Below, in pieces: positions 1 through 9,100 of a stretch of DNA of 13,335 nt. Below the pieces are notes generated by a model that was not told the origin of the DNA, ran no database searches, and saw nothing but the letters and a program-made list of their open reading frames with translations. Made by a program: the position numbers and the translations under genes. How positions within the stretch are numbered: position 1 is the first letter of the stretch; every line of letters starts with the position of its first letter. Source of the DNA: RGIG5952 sp045603485 (GTDB lineage: Bacteria; Verrucomicrobiota; Kiritimatiellia; RFP12; JAAYLN01); assembly GCA_045603485.1 (NCBI GenBank), contig JAZUMF010000081.1, forward strand, positions 1 to 13,335, read 5' to 3'.

Positions 1-549
1 TACTATGCCTGCGCGTACGGGATTTAGGTCGATGTAGGCTGAGATTGAGGAGAGGGTTTCTGAGGTGCCTTCTACTAGGGTGCTGCGGAAGCGGCCTTCC
101 CACATTGTGCCTTGCTTGTAGTCGTGTCTTGCGCGGTACCAGGCTGAGTAGCGTTGCTTTAGACACTGCATAAAGGGTGTTATATCGCCCATGCGGCGAA
201 TGAATGCTGCCTGTTCTTCTTCGACAATATCTGGGCGGTTTTGCTTCTTTAGCTCATACCAGCGGCTCTTGAGGTCAGCTGCGTGGAGTCTTCCGTAGAG
301 TGCGGATATGCGTTTTAGAAGTAAGGCTTCTGTGGGCTTTGATGGCTCTGGTACATGAACGAGGAGATGGAAGTGGTTGTCCATTACGCAATAGTTGAGC
401 ACATCTATTCCACTGAAATAGGCTATTGTACGCATCATCTTGACGAACATGTCTTTATCTGTATCCCCCAGTAAAAACTGACTGAAGATACATCTGCTTA
501 CTATATGGTAGTAGCTTTCGCCTATATTCTTGACTCTTGGTTTTCTCAT
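1..549 (-). CDS. REP-associated (Y1/IS200-like) tyrosine transposase, 3' end beyond window
   Basis: This is a single-strand DNA transposase-like protein of the TnpA_REP/RayT family. Proteins of this family nick and join DNA at hairpins through a 5'-phosphotyrosine. The first 183 codons are visible and the gene runs off the left edge with no stop. Seen directly: N-terminal YYHIVSRC, the HUH metal motif as H59-F60-H61 within MDNHFHLLVHVP, a candidate nucleophile Tyr in LKQRYSAW (about residue 134), and the family signatures MWEGRFRS and AYIDLNPVRAG (about 171-181). The ATG at 549 is supported by AAGGAGT five bases upstream (555-561). It has its own promoter and lies downstream of the terminator of the acyl-CoA synthetase, so it is probably an independent unit. 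The family also includes domesticated single-copy members. No matching REP array is obvious beside it. The family call is firm; mobility cannot be judged. Confidence 0.93.
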   Translation of the reverse strand, partial: MRKPRVKNIGESYYHIVSRCIFSQFLLGDTDKDMFVKMMRTIAYFSGIDVLNYCVMDNHFHLLVHVPEPSKPTEALLLKRISALYGRLHAADLKSRWYELKKQNRPDIVEEEQAAFIRRMGDITPFMQCLKQRYSAWYRARHDYKQGTMWEGRFRSTLVEGTSETLSSISAYIDLNPVRAGIV

Positions 550-592
550 GTTGTACTCCTTGTTGTTTTGGATGCCTGTCCCTTAGGTAGAT

Positions 593-621
593 ATATTACC
601 AAAAAGTGGGGTGTTTGGCAA
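593..621 (-). promoter_or_regulatory. sigma70-type promoter for the REP transposase gene
   Basis: Read on the minus strand there is TTGCCA (616-621, five of six bases of the -35 consensus), a 17-nt spacer and TAATAT (593-598, four of six bases of the -10 consensus). A start near 586 would give a leader of about 37 nt containing the AAGGAGT ribosome-binding site before the ATG at 549. The placement just past a terminator fits. It is a pattern match only. Confidence 0.55.
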
Positions 622-650
622 TAGCCTTGGGCACAAATATTCAGCAAAAA

Positions 651-682
651 AGCGATACCTGATTATCAAACCAAGTATCGCT
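651..682 (-). terminator. Rho-independent terminator of the acyl-CoA synthetase gene
   Basis: AGCGATAC (arms 651-658 and 675-682) forms a perfect 8-bp stem with a 16-nt loop. On the minus strand the stem is followed directly by a run of T (650-646) and then GCTGA. It sits about 80 nt after the stop codon of the acyl-CoA synthetase and just before the transposase promoter. Polarity of the T run favours minus-strand termination; on the plus strand no T run follows. The loop is longer than usual, which lowers confidence slightly. Confidence 0.65.
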
Positions 683-706
683 AATCTTTGCCCACCTGAC
701 AGACGG

Positions 707-743
707 CGCAAAACGGTTATTTAACTATTTTGCGGACATCCGC
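707..743. repeat. Small inverted repeats in the 3' region of the acyl-CoA synthetase gene
   Basis: CGCAAAA (707-713) and TTTTGCG (728-734) form a 7-bp inverted repeat with a 14-nt loop. Overlapping it is GCGG-ACAT-CCGC (732-743). Both lie between the stop codon at 763 and the terminator at 651-682. They may simply add secondary structure to the 3' untranslated region; no family was recognised. Confidence 0.3.
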
Positions 744-762
744 CATTCACGGCGCTTTTTTA

Positions 763-2442
763 TTACTTCTTTGCGCCTAACTCGTCAAGCGAGCCCTTAT
801 AAACGCCACGACGAACCTTCATCGTAGATGTAAGCTCAAATGGCTCATAGCGGAAGATTACCTTACGCGGAATCTTATACTCTGCCAAACGCTCCTTGCA
901 AAGAGCGGCAAGTTTATCGCGCAAAGCAGCCTCGCGCTCCTGCTGCGTAGCACCAAGAGAGGGGAAGGTCTCTTCATTAGGCTGGACGATAAGGCCTACA
1001 TACTCGCCAACCTCACCCTCGACATGATAGCCCAGTGAAAGCGATTCAGCAATGTCCTCCATACGGTTGACAATCTGCTCAATCTCCTCAGGGTAGATAT
1101 TCTTACCCTCGCGATTGACAATAAGAGCCTTGCGGCGACCGCATATTGAAAGGTTGCCCTTCTCATCAATACGCGCGACATCACCCGTCCGGAAGAAACC
1201 TTCATCGTCAAAAGCCTCCTTGGTAGCCTCGGGATTCTTGAAGTAACCCTGAGTTACATTAGGCCCTTTTACGCAAAGTTCACCTGCCCCGGTTGAATCC
1301 TTGTCAACGAGCTTATACTGCATACATGGGAGGATTGGGCCAACCGTACCAATCTTGTAATCGACATTCTTGCCGGGCCAGGATACCAGCGGTGAGCACT
1401 CAGTCAAACCATAGCCCTCCTTGGCAGGCATACCGAACTTTGCAAAGCCCTCAAGAACCTTTACAGAGGTGGGCGCGCCGCCGATAGCCATACGGCGGAG
1501 TTTGCCGCCGAATGCCTTACGGACACCACGATTAACGATAAAGCTCAAACCGAGAGCGCGCATAACCTTCACAGCCTTGCTTGCCGAAAGCTTATCTTCG
1601 ATTTTTGTATACATCTTCTCAGCCATAAGCGGGACAGCAAGAATTGTTGTCGGCTGAAGGATGCGGATATCTTCAGAGATAGTGCGGAGAGAGCGGATGA
1701 AGAGACCGCAACCGCCGCAAGCCAAAGCAAGAATAAAGCTGAAAGAGAATGAAAACGCATGGAAGAGCGGTAGTGCCACCAAGAAAGAATCATCACTGTA
1801 AAAACCTTCAGCCTGTACTGCTGAATCGGCATTGGAAGTGAAGTTCGCATGTGTCAACATAGCACCCTTAGGAACTCCCGTTGTTCCCGAAGTATAAATC
1901 AACGAAGCCAAAGACTCGTCACCGGGCTTGTTGTCATTGTACCACTTGCGCGATTTTTCATCGTCAACAGCCTTTGCCATCGCATCTTCATACAAATAGC
2001 CCTTGCAGCCCTCTCCGAAATCGGCAAGTGTACCCTTCCCGACAACGACACAGACTTTTAACTCAGGAAGCCCCATTTTAATAGCCTTGGCAATAACATC
2101 CTGCTGCTTCGCGCCAACGACAATACCTGCCGCTGCCGAATCTTTGAGGATATGATGAACCTCGCGCTCCTTAAACTTGGGATCCATCGGGACAACGGTA
2201 TAACCTACCGAAACAAGTCCCAGATAAATCTCTTCCCACTCAGGGCAGTTTTCAAGCATAAGCGCGACATTGTGCACAACAGGAGTTATCCTCAAATCGC
2301 GAACAAGCGACGATGCTCTTACTACCCTGCTTTGAAATTCCGCATACGAGCGTACGCGCCATTCGCCGTTTTCGTAGAACTTCTGTGCAGGGGCATCAGG
2401 ATAGTTCTTAACGGCATTATCCATGTAGTCACGAATAGTCAT
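763..2442 (-). CDS. AMP-forming long-chain acyl-CoA synthetase (AMP-binding family)
   Basis: This ATP-dependent ligase activates a carboxylate, most likely a medium- or long-chain fatty acid, to an acyl-adenylate and transfers it to CoA; acyl-ACP ligation is an alternative. With the ATG at 2442 it is 559 residues, the usual length. Motifs in order: P-loop YTSGTTGVPKG (183-193), ALPLFHAF (about 223-230), GYGLTE (343-348), GELCVKGP (387-394), FRTGDVARID (417-426), hinge GRRKALIVNREGKNIYPEEIE region (about 435-455) and the C-terminal catalytic lysine in STMKVRR (Lys541). No signal peptide is seen. A GTG nine bases upstream (2451) would add three residues. I prefer the ATG because a GAG lies eight bases before it and nothing Shine-Dalgarno-like precedes the GTG. 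It is 156 bp from the rhomboid gene across an AT-rich gap, so it is probably transcribed separately. The exact substrate cannot be read from sequence. Confidence 0.93.
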   Translation of the reverse strand: MTIRDYMDNAVKNYPDAPAQKFYENGEWRVRSYAEFQSRVVRASSLVRDLRITPVVHNVALMLENCPEWEEIYLGLVSVGYTVVPMDPKFKEREVHHILKDSAAAGIVVGAKQQDVIAKAIKMGLPELKVCVVVGKGTLADFGEGCKGYLYEDAMAKAVDDEKSRKWYNDNKPGDESLASLIYTSGTTGVPKGAMLTHANFTSNADSAVQAEGFYSDDSFLVALPLFHAFSFSFSFILALACGGCGLFIRSLRTISEDIRILQPTTILAVPLMAEKMYTKIEDKLSASKAVKVMRALGLSFIVNRGVRKAFGGKLRRMAIGGAPTSVKVLEGFAKFGMPAKEGYGLTECSPLVSWPGKNVDYKIGTVGPILPCMQYKLVDKDSTGAGELCVKGPNVTQGYFKNPEATKEAFDDEGFFRTGDVARIDEKGNLSICGRRKALIVNREGKNIYPEEIEQIVNRMEDIAESLSLGYHVEGEVGEYVGLIVQPNEETFPSLGATQQEREAALRDKLAALCKERLAEYKIPRKVIFRYEPFELTSTMKVRRGVYKGSLDELGAKK

Positions 2443-2502
2443 AATATTCACTCATTCGCAATAGTTGTGCCAATTTTGCCATAAAAATATCATAAAGTAA
2501 AA

Positions 2503-2527
2503 TAGAATATTAAATTATAATATTCTA
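2503..2527. repeat. Perfect 10-bp AT-rich inverted repeat (proximal)
   Basis: TAGAATATTA (2503-2512) and TAATATTCTA (2518-2527) are exact reverse complements around a 5-nt centre. It lies upstream of the acyl-CoA synthetase start. A minus-strand TATAAT (2514-2519) falls inside it, but no good -35 box is at the right distance. It could be an operator over a weak promoter or an AT-rich terminator for the rhomboid gene. Confidence 0.45.
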
Positions 2528-2551
2528 AATAAAGACACCCACCAAAACCAC

Positions 2552-2580
2552 TATTCAATAAACCATACAATTATTGAATA
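2552..2580. repeat. Perfect 10-bp AT-rich inverted repeat (distal), possible 3' hairpin of the rhomboid transcript
   Basis: TATTCAATAA (2552-2561) and TTATTGAATA (2571-2580) are exact reverse complements with a 9-nt loop. The hairpin begins 18 nt after the rhomboid stop codon on the minus strand. It has no clean T run behind it and nine of its ten pairs are A-T, so a terminator role is only tentative. It is not the same sequence as the neighbouring repeat at 2503-2527. Confidence 0.45.
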
Positions 2581-2598
2581 TTTATAATCAAAAACCCG

Positions 2599-3369
2599 TC
2601 AATAATTGCACATTCTTTGCAGATACTTTGCATATAGATAGCCGGCAAGGCAACCAAAAAGGTGAGCCATATATGCGACCCTGCCAAAGCTTGCAAGCAT
2701 CTCGACGATATTAAGCACTACAAGCAAAATAGCTACATAACGCGCTTGAAGATTAACAGGAACGACATAAAACAAAAGAAGGGTAAGGCGCTGATTCGGG
2801 CATAAAGCGGCAAATGCCCCCATAAGACCAAAAACACCCGCCGAAGCGCCAACACAAACATTTGGCATATAGCTTTGCTTCTCGCCCCAACGCTGAGCAA
2901 GCTGCAATCCTGCATCTCCAAGGCTTGCTATCGCTTGCCAGAAATAAGGCTCTACAAGATCGAAGGCAAACCAACCGATTCCGCCAATAATAGCTGAACC
3001 GAGATAAAGCTGCCAAAAACGCTTCGTGCCAAGAATTGCCTCGACCGCATAACCAAGAAAGACGAGCGAAAAAAGATTCAAAACCAAATGCCAAAAGCCG
3101 CCATGCAAAAATGCATAAGTGACGGGTTGCCAAAAGGCTCCGCGCTTTGCCAGTGGCCAGTAAAGCCCGAAAATACGATCCAGAATTGGGGCTAACGGCA
3201 CAGTCAAGCCGGGAAATATTGAAGCAAATGATATGTACCAAGCAACTGACTGAATAATATAGACTACAACGCAAATGGTAAAGACAGTCCGTATTGCCCG
3301 GTACTGCCCCAATATCACACCAAAATTACCCGACAGATTTCGAGCGGCAGAGCGTAACTTATTTAGCAT
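2599..3369 (-). CDS. Rhomboid-family intramembrane serine protease
   Basis: This 256-residue polytopic membrane protein has the rhomboid signature and would cleave transmembrane segments of other membrane proteins. Seen: a hydrophobic segment at about 28-52, the HGGFWHLVLN motif with H89, H94 and N98 (matching the oxyanion region of GlpG-type enzymes), the nucleophile Ser176 in GASAGVFG and the catalytic His236 in YMAHLFGCLAG. All catalytic positions are present, so it should be active. The residue after Ser176 is Ala rather than the common Gly. A loop of about 30 residues (140-170) separates the second and third core segments. The ATG follows the stop of the beta-propeller gene by two bases, with no clear ribosome-binding site, implying translational coupling. 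The natural substrate is unknown; operon partners are exported proteins, but neither the lipoprotein nor the giant protein shows an internal transmembrane segment typical of a substrate. Confidence 0.93.
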   Translation of the reverse strand: MLNKLRSAARNLSGNFGVILGQYRAIRTVFTICVVVYIIQSVAWYISFASIFPGLTVPLAPILDRIFGLYWPLAKRGAFWQPVTYAFLHGGFWHLVLNLFSLVFLGYAVEAILGTKRFWQLYLGSAIIGGIGWFAFDLVEPYFWQAIASLGDAGLQLAQRWGEKQSYMPNVCVGASAGVFGLMGAFAALCPNQRLTLLLFYVVPVNLQARYVAILLVVLNIVEMLASFGRVAYMAHLFGCLAGYLYAKYLQRMCNY

Positions 3370-3371
3370 AA

Positions 3372-4547
3372 CTAGAGAGAGACAAAACCACCGGCCGAGG
3401 GCTTGGTTGGGGGTTGAAACAATGTCGGCTGAGGCTCTACCGCAGGAGCCGCTTCAGAAACCGCCTCTTCGGCGACCGCATCTGGTGACGCTACCTCTTC
3501 AACCGGTGGAGCAGCCTCTTCTGACTTCGGCTCTTCAACAGAAGGCTCTTTTAACTCCTCAGTTGCGACAGGCTCTTGCTCGACAATGGTGGAATCTAGC
3601 TCCACAGTAGCTGTCTTCTCCGCGACGCAAGCGGAAATCACATCCTCCACATCGTCAGAGAGACGGATGCGAGAGGCAAAAGGAAGCACACCGGGCCCCA
3701 CCCCATGGATAGCAGCGACCTCGCCGGCATGAAGACCTTCAAGAGGCTTTCTATGGCCACCACCGGTTGTGACAAACAAATCAGTCAAATTCTCACCGCC
3801 GAAGCAGATCCCCAGGGGCTTGCGGACTGCCAAACGCACAGATTCCGTCGGCTCTCCCGGGCCATTGTGGCGGACAACCATCGCACCGTCACGGCGCGAA
3901 ATCCACAAAGAACCGTCCTGACCTACCGCTATGCCTGACGGATAGCCCAACCAAGAACGGGCCTCGGCAAATCCACAGTGGTATGTAAAAGGAGCCTCCT
4001 TGATAGGATTCTCATTCGTAGAATCGTATTTATACTGCCATGTAGTCTGGCGCGTCTCATGAGAATCGTTAAAATAGAGTGCCTCGCCATCAGGAGTGAA
4101 TGACAACCCCGCAGGAACAGAAAAGCCATCCTCGAGAAGCGACAAATGGCCGTTGCGCTCTAAAAGCAAAAGACGCCCGGTATGGTGACTGTCGGAGCTT
4201 ACGGCACAAACGACCCGCCCGGACTTATCGGCTGCCGCTGAAACAAAGCAAGTCTGACGGAAGTCCGCAATACCGTTAATAATCGTCTCTGCAACGGCGC
4301 CATCGCGAAAAACAACGATATTAGCCTGATCGCGGAACAAAAGCAACGAGCCATCTGCCTGCAAAGTCATCGCACCGACAGGGCGACCGTCCTCCAAAAC
4401 GACCTGGGTAGTCCCCTCTGACGGATTGTAGCGGTAAATACGGCACGCAATTGGATCACTCCAGTAAAGAGCCTTCTCTACAGGATGCCACAACGGACTT
4501 GACGCCATTTGCGCCGCAGGAACATTCAACCAATCAAATACTGCCAT
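3372..4547 (-). CDS. SMP-30/gluconolactonase-like beta-propeller lacking the metal ligands, with acidic tail
   Basis: Residues 14-300 align by eye along the whole SMP-30/gluconolactonase propeller: SSPLW (16-20), ADKSGR (106-111), AGLSFTPDG (146-154), YPSGIAVGQDGSLW (202-215) and CFGGENLTDLFVT (248-260). The family normally binds a divalent metal and hydrolyses sugar lactones. Compared with human SMP-30, the four metal ligands are replaced: Glu18 by Ser16, Asn103 by Val102, Asn154 by Ala146 and Asp204 by Ser204. A lactonase role is therefore unlikely; a binding or scaffold role is an inference. Residues about 318-380 form a low-complexity Glu/Pro/Ala/Val tail ending in a short Pro-Ser-Gly segment, not part of the usual ~300-residue family. 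No signal peptide is visible, suggesting a cytoplasmic location. Its ATG overlaps the lipoprotein stop by one base (TAATG), indicating coupled translation. Confidence 0.85.
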   Translation of the reverse strand: MAVFDWLNVPAAQMASSPLWHPVEKALYWSDPIACRIYRYNPSEGTTQVVLEDGRPVGAMTLQADGSLLLFRDQANIVVFRDGAVAETIINGIADFRQTCFVSAAADKSGRVVCAVSSDSHHTGRLLLLERNGHLSLLEDGFSVPAGLSFTPDGEALYFNDSHETRQTTWQYKYDSTNENPIKEAPFTYHCGFAEARSWLGYPSGIAVGQDGSLWISRRDGAMVVRHNGPGEPTESVRLAVRKPLGICFGGENLTDLFVTTGGGHRKPLEGLHAGEVAAIHGVGPGVLPFASRIRLSDDVEDVISACVAEKTATVELDSTIVEQEPVATEELKEPSVEEPKSEEAAPPVEEVASPDAVAEEAVSEAAPAVEPQPTLFQPPTKPSAGGFVSL

Positions 4548-6160
4548 TACTCGGCTCTCACATTCGGGATTTGCGCCATCTCCTCCTTGACAATTGCGAT
4601 AACATCCTTATCGGATGAAGAATCCAAGGTCTTCTGGTAATAGGATCGAGCTTCATTATAAGCGGCGACTGCATTGGCCATATCGGGAATTGACGCATAA
4701 ATATCACCGATTCGCTTTGCATTGCGGCCTAAAATCATCTCTCGCGTATGAGTAATGCCCGTTGCAGGATCGCTTGTTTCAGCATCCTCGGCAACACCCA
4801 TGACAGCCATAAAGGCTCGGAACTCTTTAATGGCATCAAGCGGGCGATTCTCATTCAAGGCTTTATGAGCCTTAACCTTTGAAATTGCCATCTCATGCCA
4901 TGGCTTGTCATAACCGGCAATCCCCTTCTCAAGGATTGCAATTGCGCTATCAAAGTCATTAAGGACAAAGCAATAGTCAAGCAATGCCGTGCGGATAGCG
5001 CTCTTGGTATCTTCATCAGTAGCTGGGGCTACCAAACGCTCGCCGATAGGACGCATCTCCTTGACGAACTCAACATTATCAACACCGTCATAGGCATGAT
5101 GAACAAAAAGAACGCCAACCTCGCCAAGCACCTTGCCGCGGCTCAAAAGGAAATCCAATCGCTCAGGTATATCCATAATATCAGTGCGCTGCGCCGACAA
5201 CAGCCATTGACGCGCCGTAAAGACATACGAGCGAGTCTGGAAGTTAGAGTTAGTAATTACACCAAGGCAAAGCTCGCCAATTAAGACTTCTTTAGATGCG
5301 CGTGCGGCAGCAGGCACAGTACGGCGAAGGATAAAGAGTAGGTCAGAATCCGAGAATGAACTTGTAAGCGACTTAAAATTCTTTTGCAGCTCCGCCCATT
5401 CTCCACGCTCAGCATAAAGGCGTAAACGCAATGACGCCAAAAATGTCCGCGTTGTCGAATCACTTGTGACCGTATGGCTCGCATCATCAAGAATACGGGC
5501 GACGACATTCGTCATCTTGCGCTCCATAAGTAAATCGCTGCCGCGACGAAGAATGTTTATTGCATCACCGGCAGGTGCTGCGGCTACCAGGCTGCGCGCT
5601 ATCTTAACGGCACGGTCATCGCTGCCAACTAAAATTACAGAAAGAAAATTCCACTCGCGCAAATTGCGGACAATTGACGAAGGAAGATTCTTGACCGCAA
5701 GCACCTCATCAGTCCACTCAACGGCAGAGGAATGATCTCCCGAATCATTGTAGTAATAATAGACGGAGCCGACAGCGTCATCGACAATTTCCACATTATT
5801 CTTATAAGCATTCAGCATGCGACTGCGTGCCGCCGCAATATCTCCTGCCTCAATCTCCATTCGAACCGCCATAGAGAAAATCCGGCGGCGCTCATCTGCA
5901 AATTCAGGATTCTCGAGGGCTGCATCAAGTCTTGAAATCGCACCGTTTGTATTACCCTCATAATAAAGAGATTCCACCTCGGCAAAGAGCCTGTCAAGCG
6001 GATTGACTTGCAAAAGCTCTTCCTGCTCCGCCGATGCTGCACTCTCGGAAGTTGCAGCCAAATCCTTTGATGAATCTACAGAAGCATCCTGCCTGGAACA
6101 TCCAACCCCGAAGATTATTCCAGCCAGCAAAACCGCAACGAATTTCGTTTGCTTATTCAT
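4547..6160 (-). CDS. Predicted TPR-like lipoprotein of unknown function
   Basis: This is a 537-residue exported protein with a lipoprotein signal: short basic start, hydrophobic core VAVLLAGIIFG and Cys21 in FGVGC. The -3 position is Gly, which is less usual than Leu, but the rest fits signal peptidase II processing. After a Ser/Ala/Glu-rich linker (22-50), the remainder is predicted almost entirely helical, with repeated helix pairs resembling tetratricopeptide repeats (for example about 60-85, 395-425 and 490-515: 'GDIYASIPDMANAVAAYNEA' has the TPR spacing). TPR-type solenoids bind other proteins. An AAGGAG site (6169-6174) lies eight bases before the ATG. It begins 34 nt after the giant gene and overlaps the propeller gene by one base, so it is probably expressed with both. 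An envelope scaffold for the giant protein is speculation. No known family was recognised. Confidence 0.8.
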   Translation of the reverse strand: MNKQTKFVAVLLAGIIFGVGCSRQDASVDSSKDLAATSESAASAEQEELLQVNPLDRLFAEVESLYYEGNTNGAISRLDAALENPEFADERRRIFSMAVRMEIEAGDIAAARSRMLNAYKNNVEIVDDAVGSVYYYYNDSGDHSSAVEWTDEVLAVKNLPSSIVRNLREWNFLSVILVGSDDRAVKIARSLVAAAPAGDAINILRRGSDLLMERKMTNVVARILDDASHTVTSDSTTRTFLASLRLRLYAERGEWAELQKNFKSLTSSFSDSDLLFILRRTVPAAARASKEVLIGELCLGVITNSNFQTRSYVFTARQWLLSAQRTDIMDIPERLDFLLSRGKVLGEVGVLFVHHAYDGVDNVEFVKEMRPIGERLVAPATDEDTKSAIRTALLDYCFVLNDFDSAIAILEKGIAGYDKPWHEMAISKVKAHKALNENRPLDAIKEFRAFMAVMGVAEDAETSDPATGITHTREMILGRNAKRIGDIYASIPDMANAVAAYNEARSYYQKTLDSSSDKDVIAIVKEEMAQIPNVRAE

Positions 6161-6194
6161 AATAATTTCTCCTTATTAAATCAATTGATAGATA

Positions 6195-9100
6195 CTATTC
6201 AAGCTTCCAGATAAAGAAGTTGAACCCAAGAGTTTCAGTGTCGATTGTATCGGTAGTGACAGTCTCGGTATTTGAAAATGCTCCTGAGCCTATACCTGCC
6301 GCGCCAATCTTAATCCACGAAGAATCGTTAAGCGATGCCTTGCCATAGATGCTGACGGCACCATTTACCGCAGCGGTCACAGGCTCGCCGTCATCGCTGC
6401 GAGAAAGCTTCAAAGTCAATTTAATACCATCGGCATTATGAGAGATTTCCGAAGTGACACTCTCAACCGTCGTCTTAAGAACAGGACTCGTGTTAAGCAG
6501 ATATTCATCCTGAACTGTGTAAGCGTCACCATCGCCGGCCTCGATTTGAGCCTCTGTCCAGCCCCTGCTGCGGAACCAGTTGAGAATCTGGTCTGACCAA
6601 CGCTTATTGGCGTCGCTCTCCGATGCATAATCTGCTGCCGTCTTTGGTCCAAAGGTGACGGCATTATCGATATTTGCCGACATCGAAGAAACATTAAAGG
6701 TATAGCTAGACTTGCCGACGGCATCGGGAATTGCCGTACCGTTGGAGGTTAGAGCGACAATCTTGTACCAGCTCTTCGCTACATAGACGATAGATGTGGA
6801 CGCACCGCTGTCAACAGTAACATTTATCTCAGTCATCTGCCCGTTCTGCGTTCCGTATGGGGTTGAGGAAGCAATACATGACACCAGAGTAAAGCCGGGT
6901 CCTACAATAACGGGAGCAAAGGTCTGATTGACAATATTGTCAACACCCCTATTGATTGCTCCAGGCGTTGGAGTGGCAAAGCCCCAAGTCCAGGTCTTAC
7001 TCACACCATCAACAGAGACAAAGTCATTTGTGAATACCAAGACGCCATCCTCTTCATCCTCCGGGGTAAATGAATCAAGAAGAGAGTACGAACAGCCGCC
7101 CTCGGATGAACTCTTCCAAAGGTGAAGCCAGGGGAATCCCATTTCTTTAAGAACACCAAGTATGCTATCGTTACCGGCTCTAGCAACAACAATGCGCTGT
7201 TCAGTAATCCCCGTATCGCGACAAAGCTCAATACCTATCGGGGTATAGCCACCATCATAGAAGAAGTCGCGCTCATCAACCTCGGTCTCTAAGGAAACAT
7301 CGACATTCGGAGTGCCTGGATCGCCAAGAACATAAAATCCCCAACCGGATTCATCATTAGGAATCTTCGTATTCTCAGGAATCACGATAGTCTTTTGAGG
7401 TGTCTCGCTCTTCTTATATGTGACAATCTTCCAGCCTGAAATATCCACACCGCTTCGGCCGGCAAGCTCGACATACTCATGGCCGTCTTCTGTGGAATTG
7501 CGATGACTCCAAACCTCATTAATCCAAACGGCTCCCTTAGCACAAGAGTAGATAAAGTAGTATGGCGAGAATCCACTCTCCTTATTAAACTCGTTGTAGT
7601 TGATAGAACCATACCAAGACGGATTAACAAACTCCTTCTGGAAAAGAACATCATCAAAAGTATAGTCAGTCGGAATCGCATTATGGATACCCCAAACGAC
7701 ATACTGAACGGTACTATTCGCAGGTTTAGAAGGAAGCCCCAAGCCATTCGGCGTCTTAAAGACCGAAGAAACGCCCACACGATACATCTCAATCTTGCGA
7801 GACCATGCCTCATGCCACCAGTTGGCATAACCCCAGTTGTTGGTTCCTATGACATACGAAACAAAAAGGCGAATTCCCGTTGGATTCTGAATCTCACGAT
7901 TGATTTCAGCATAGACGGCAACATTTGTCTCTGAAACCATAGGCTGTTCAGGAGCAATCCAAACCTTGGCGATATCGTATTGAGCGCGCGCCTTTTCAGT
8001 CACAAGGACATTATCAATACAAACCCTGCCATAAAGACCGTTCGTCACCGTATGAATTCTCACAAAGAAATTAGTCTTCTGATAAATCATCGGATCCTCA
8101 AACTTCACATAGCCAGTACCATTAACGACAAAGTTCGTAAGGTTATGCCACTGCTCATCAGGCAAATTCTCATCAGCAGCGACATCAATCGCGATATAAC
8201 CTGGCTCTGAAATATCATAGGTGCGATACATAAACGAAATCTCACCAATACCCTCAGGAACCTTTGGCGACTGCAAGTATGGAAGATGGTCATCAAGCTC
8301 CTCCTCCTGACGGGGAGCCAATCCCTCGCTTGGGCTGTCGTTCAGATAAAGCGTACGACCCGCAATATCAAAAAGACGCGTATTGTCGCCATGCCCCAAA
8401 TCGGTGATACATCCATTGTAAACCTTCCACATATCGCTTGTCGCCTCAGGGAAGTCATTCACATAGAGATTATCAAGCCAAAGGATCACATCACGGTCAG
8501 TCTCATTAAGAACACGAATGCGGGCACGGGCGTCCGAGTGGTAGTTCACACCTATCTCGTATGAGTGGAAGCCCGAATCACCGACATAGTTGGTATAGAT
8601 GGTAGCCACATTATCCCAGCCTGCAAGATTGCCATCCGAAGTGTACTCAATAGCATAAACGACCTTACCATTCTGTGCTGAAACAGATGTAGAAGATGTA
8701 GTGACATAAAAGTCGAACTTAACGGTGCCTATGCCATTAGTCAAAATAGGAGTGACAACCGCCTGAGCGATATTGGTATTTGCCTGAGTATGATCCATCC
8801 GAATCATAACAGACTCGACCGCATCAGCTCCGACGCCAATTCGGTTTGTAACCGCCCACGCCTCCAATGTAAGCCAATTGTCTGGATAGGTATAACAAAA
8901 ATCATACTGCTCGTCTTCGGTCGTCCACTGATAACTGGACAAACCGCTTTCACTGATTGGTGAACGAACGCTCGGTGTGCGTGAATATGCGCGCCACGGT
9001 GTAATAACAATGTCGTCAATAACGATATGCCCGTCTCCCGTGTCACTGTCTCTATCTGCAACTCGGAAGTCAACGAACAAATCCTGCCAGGAGTGAATAT

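Noticed and set aside
2487..2493. ATATCAT, identical to the array linker core, upstream of the acyl-CoA synthetase
   Set aside because: A 7-mer in a very AT-rich gap; no CAA...TTG hairpin adjoins it. Treated as chance.
2599..3369. Rhombosortase with a GlyGly-CTERM substrate in the same operon
   Set aside because: The giant protein ends in a beta strand (FFIWKLE) with no GG motif, transmembrane helix or basic tail, and the propeller's terminal GG has no following membrane segment.
3275..3610. Plus-strand ORF over the rhomboid/propeller junction
   Set aside because: It is the complement of the repetitive acidic tail of the propeller protein; its composition (Pro/Gln/Leu-rich) mirrors that tail, and the minus-strand genes have family support.
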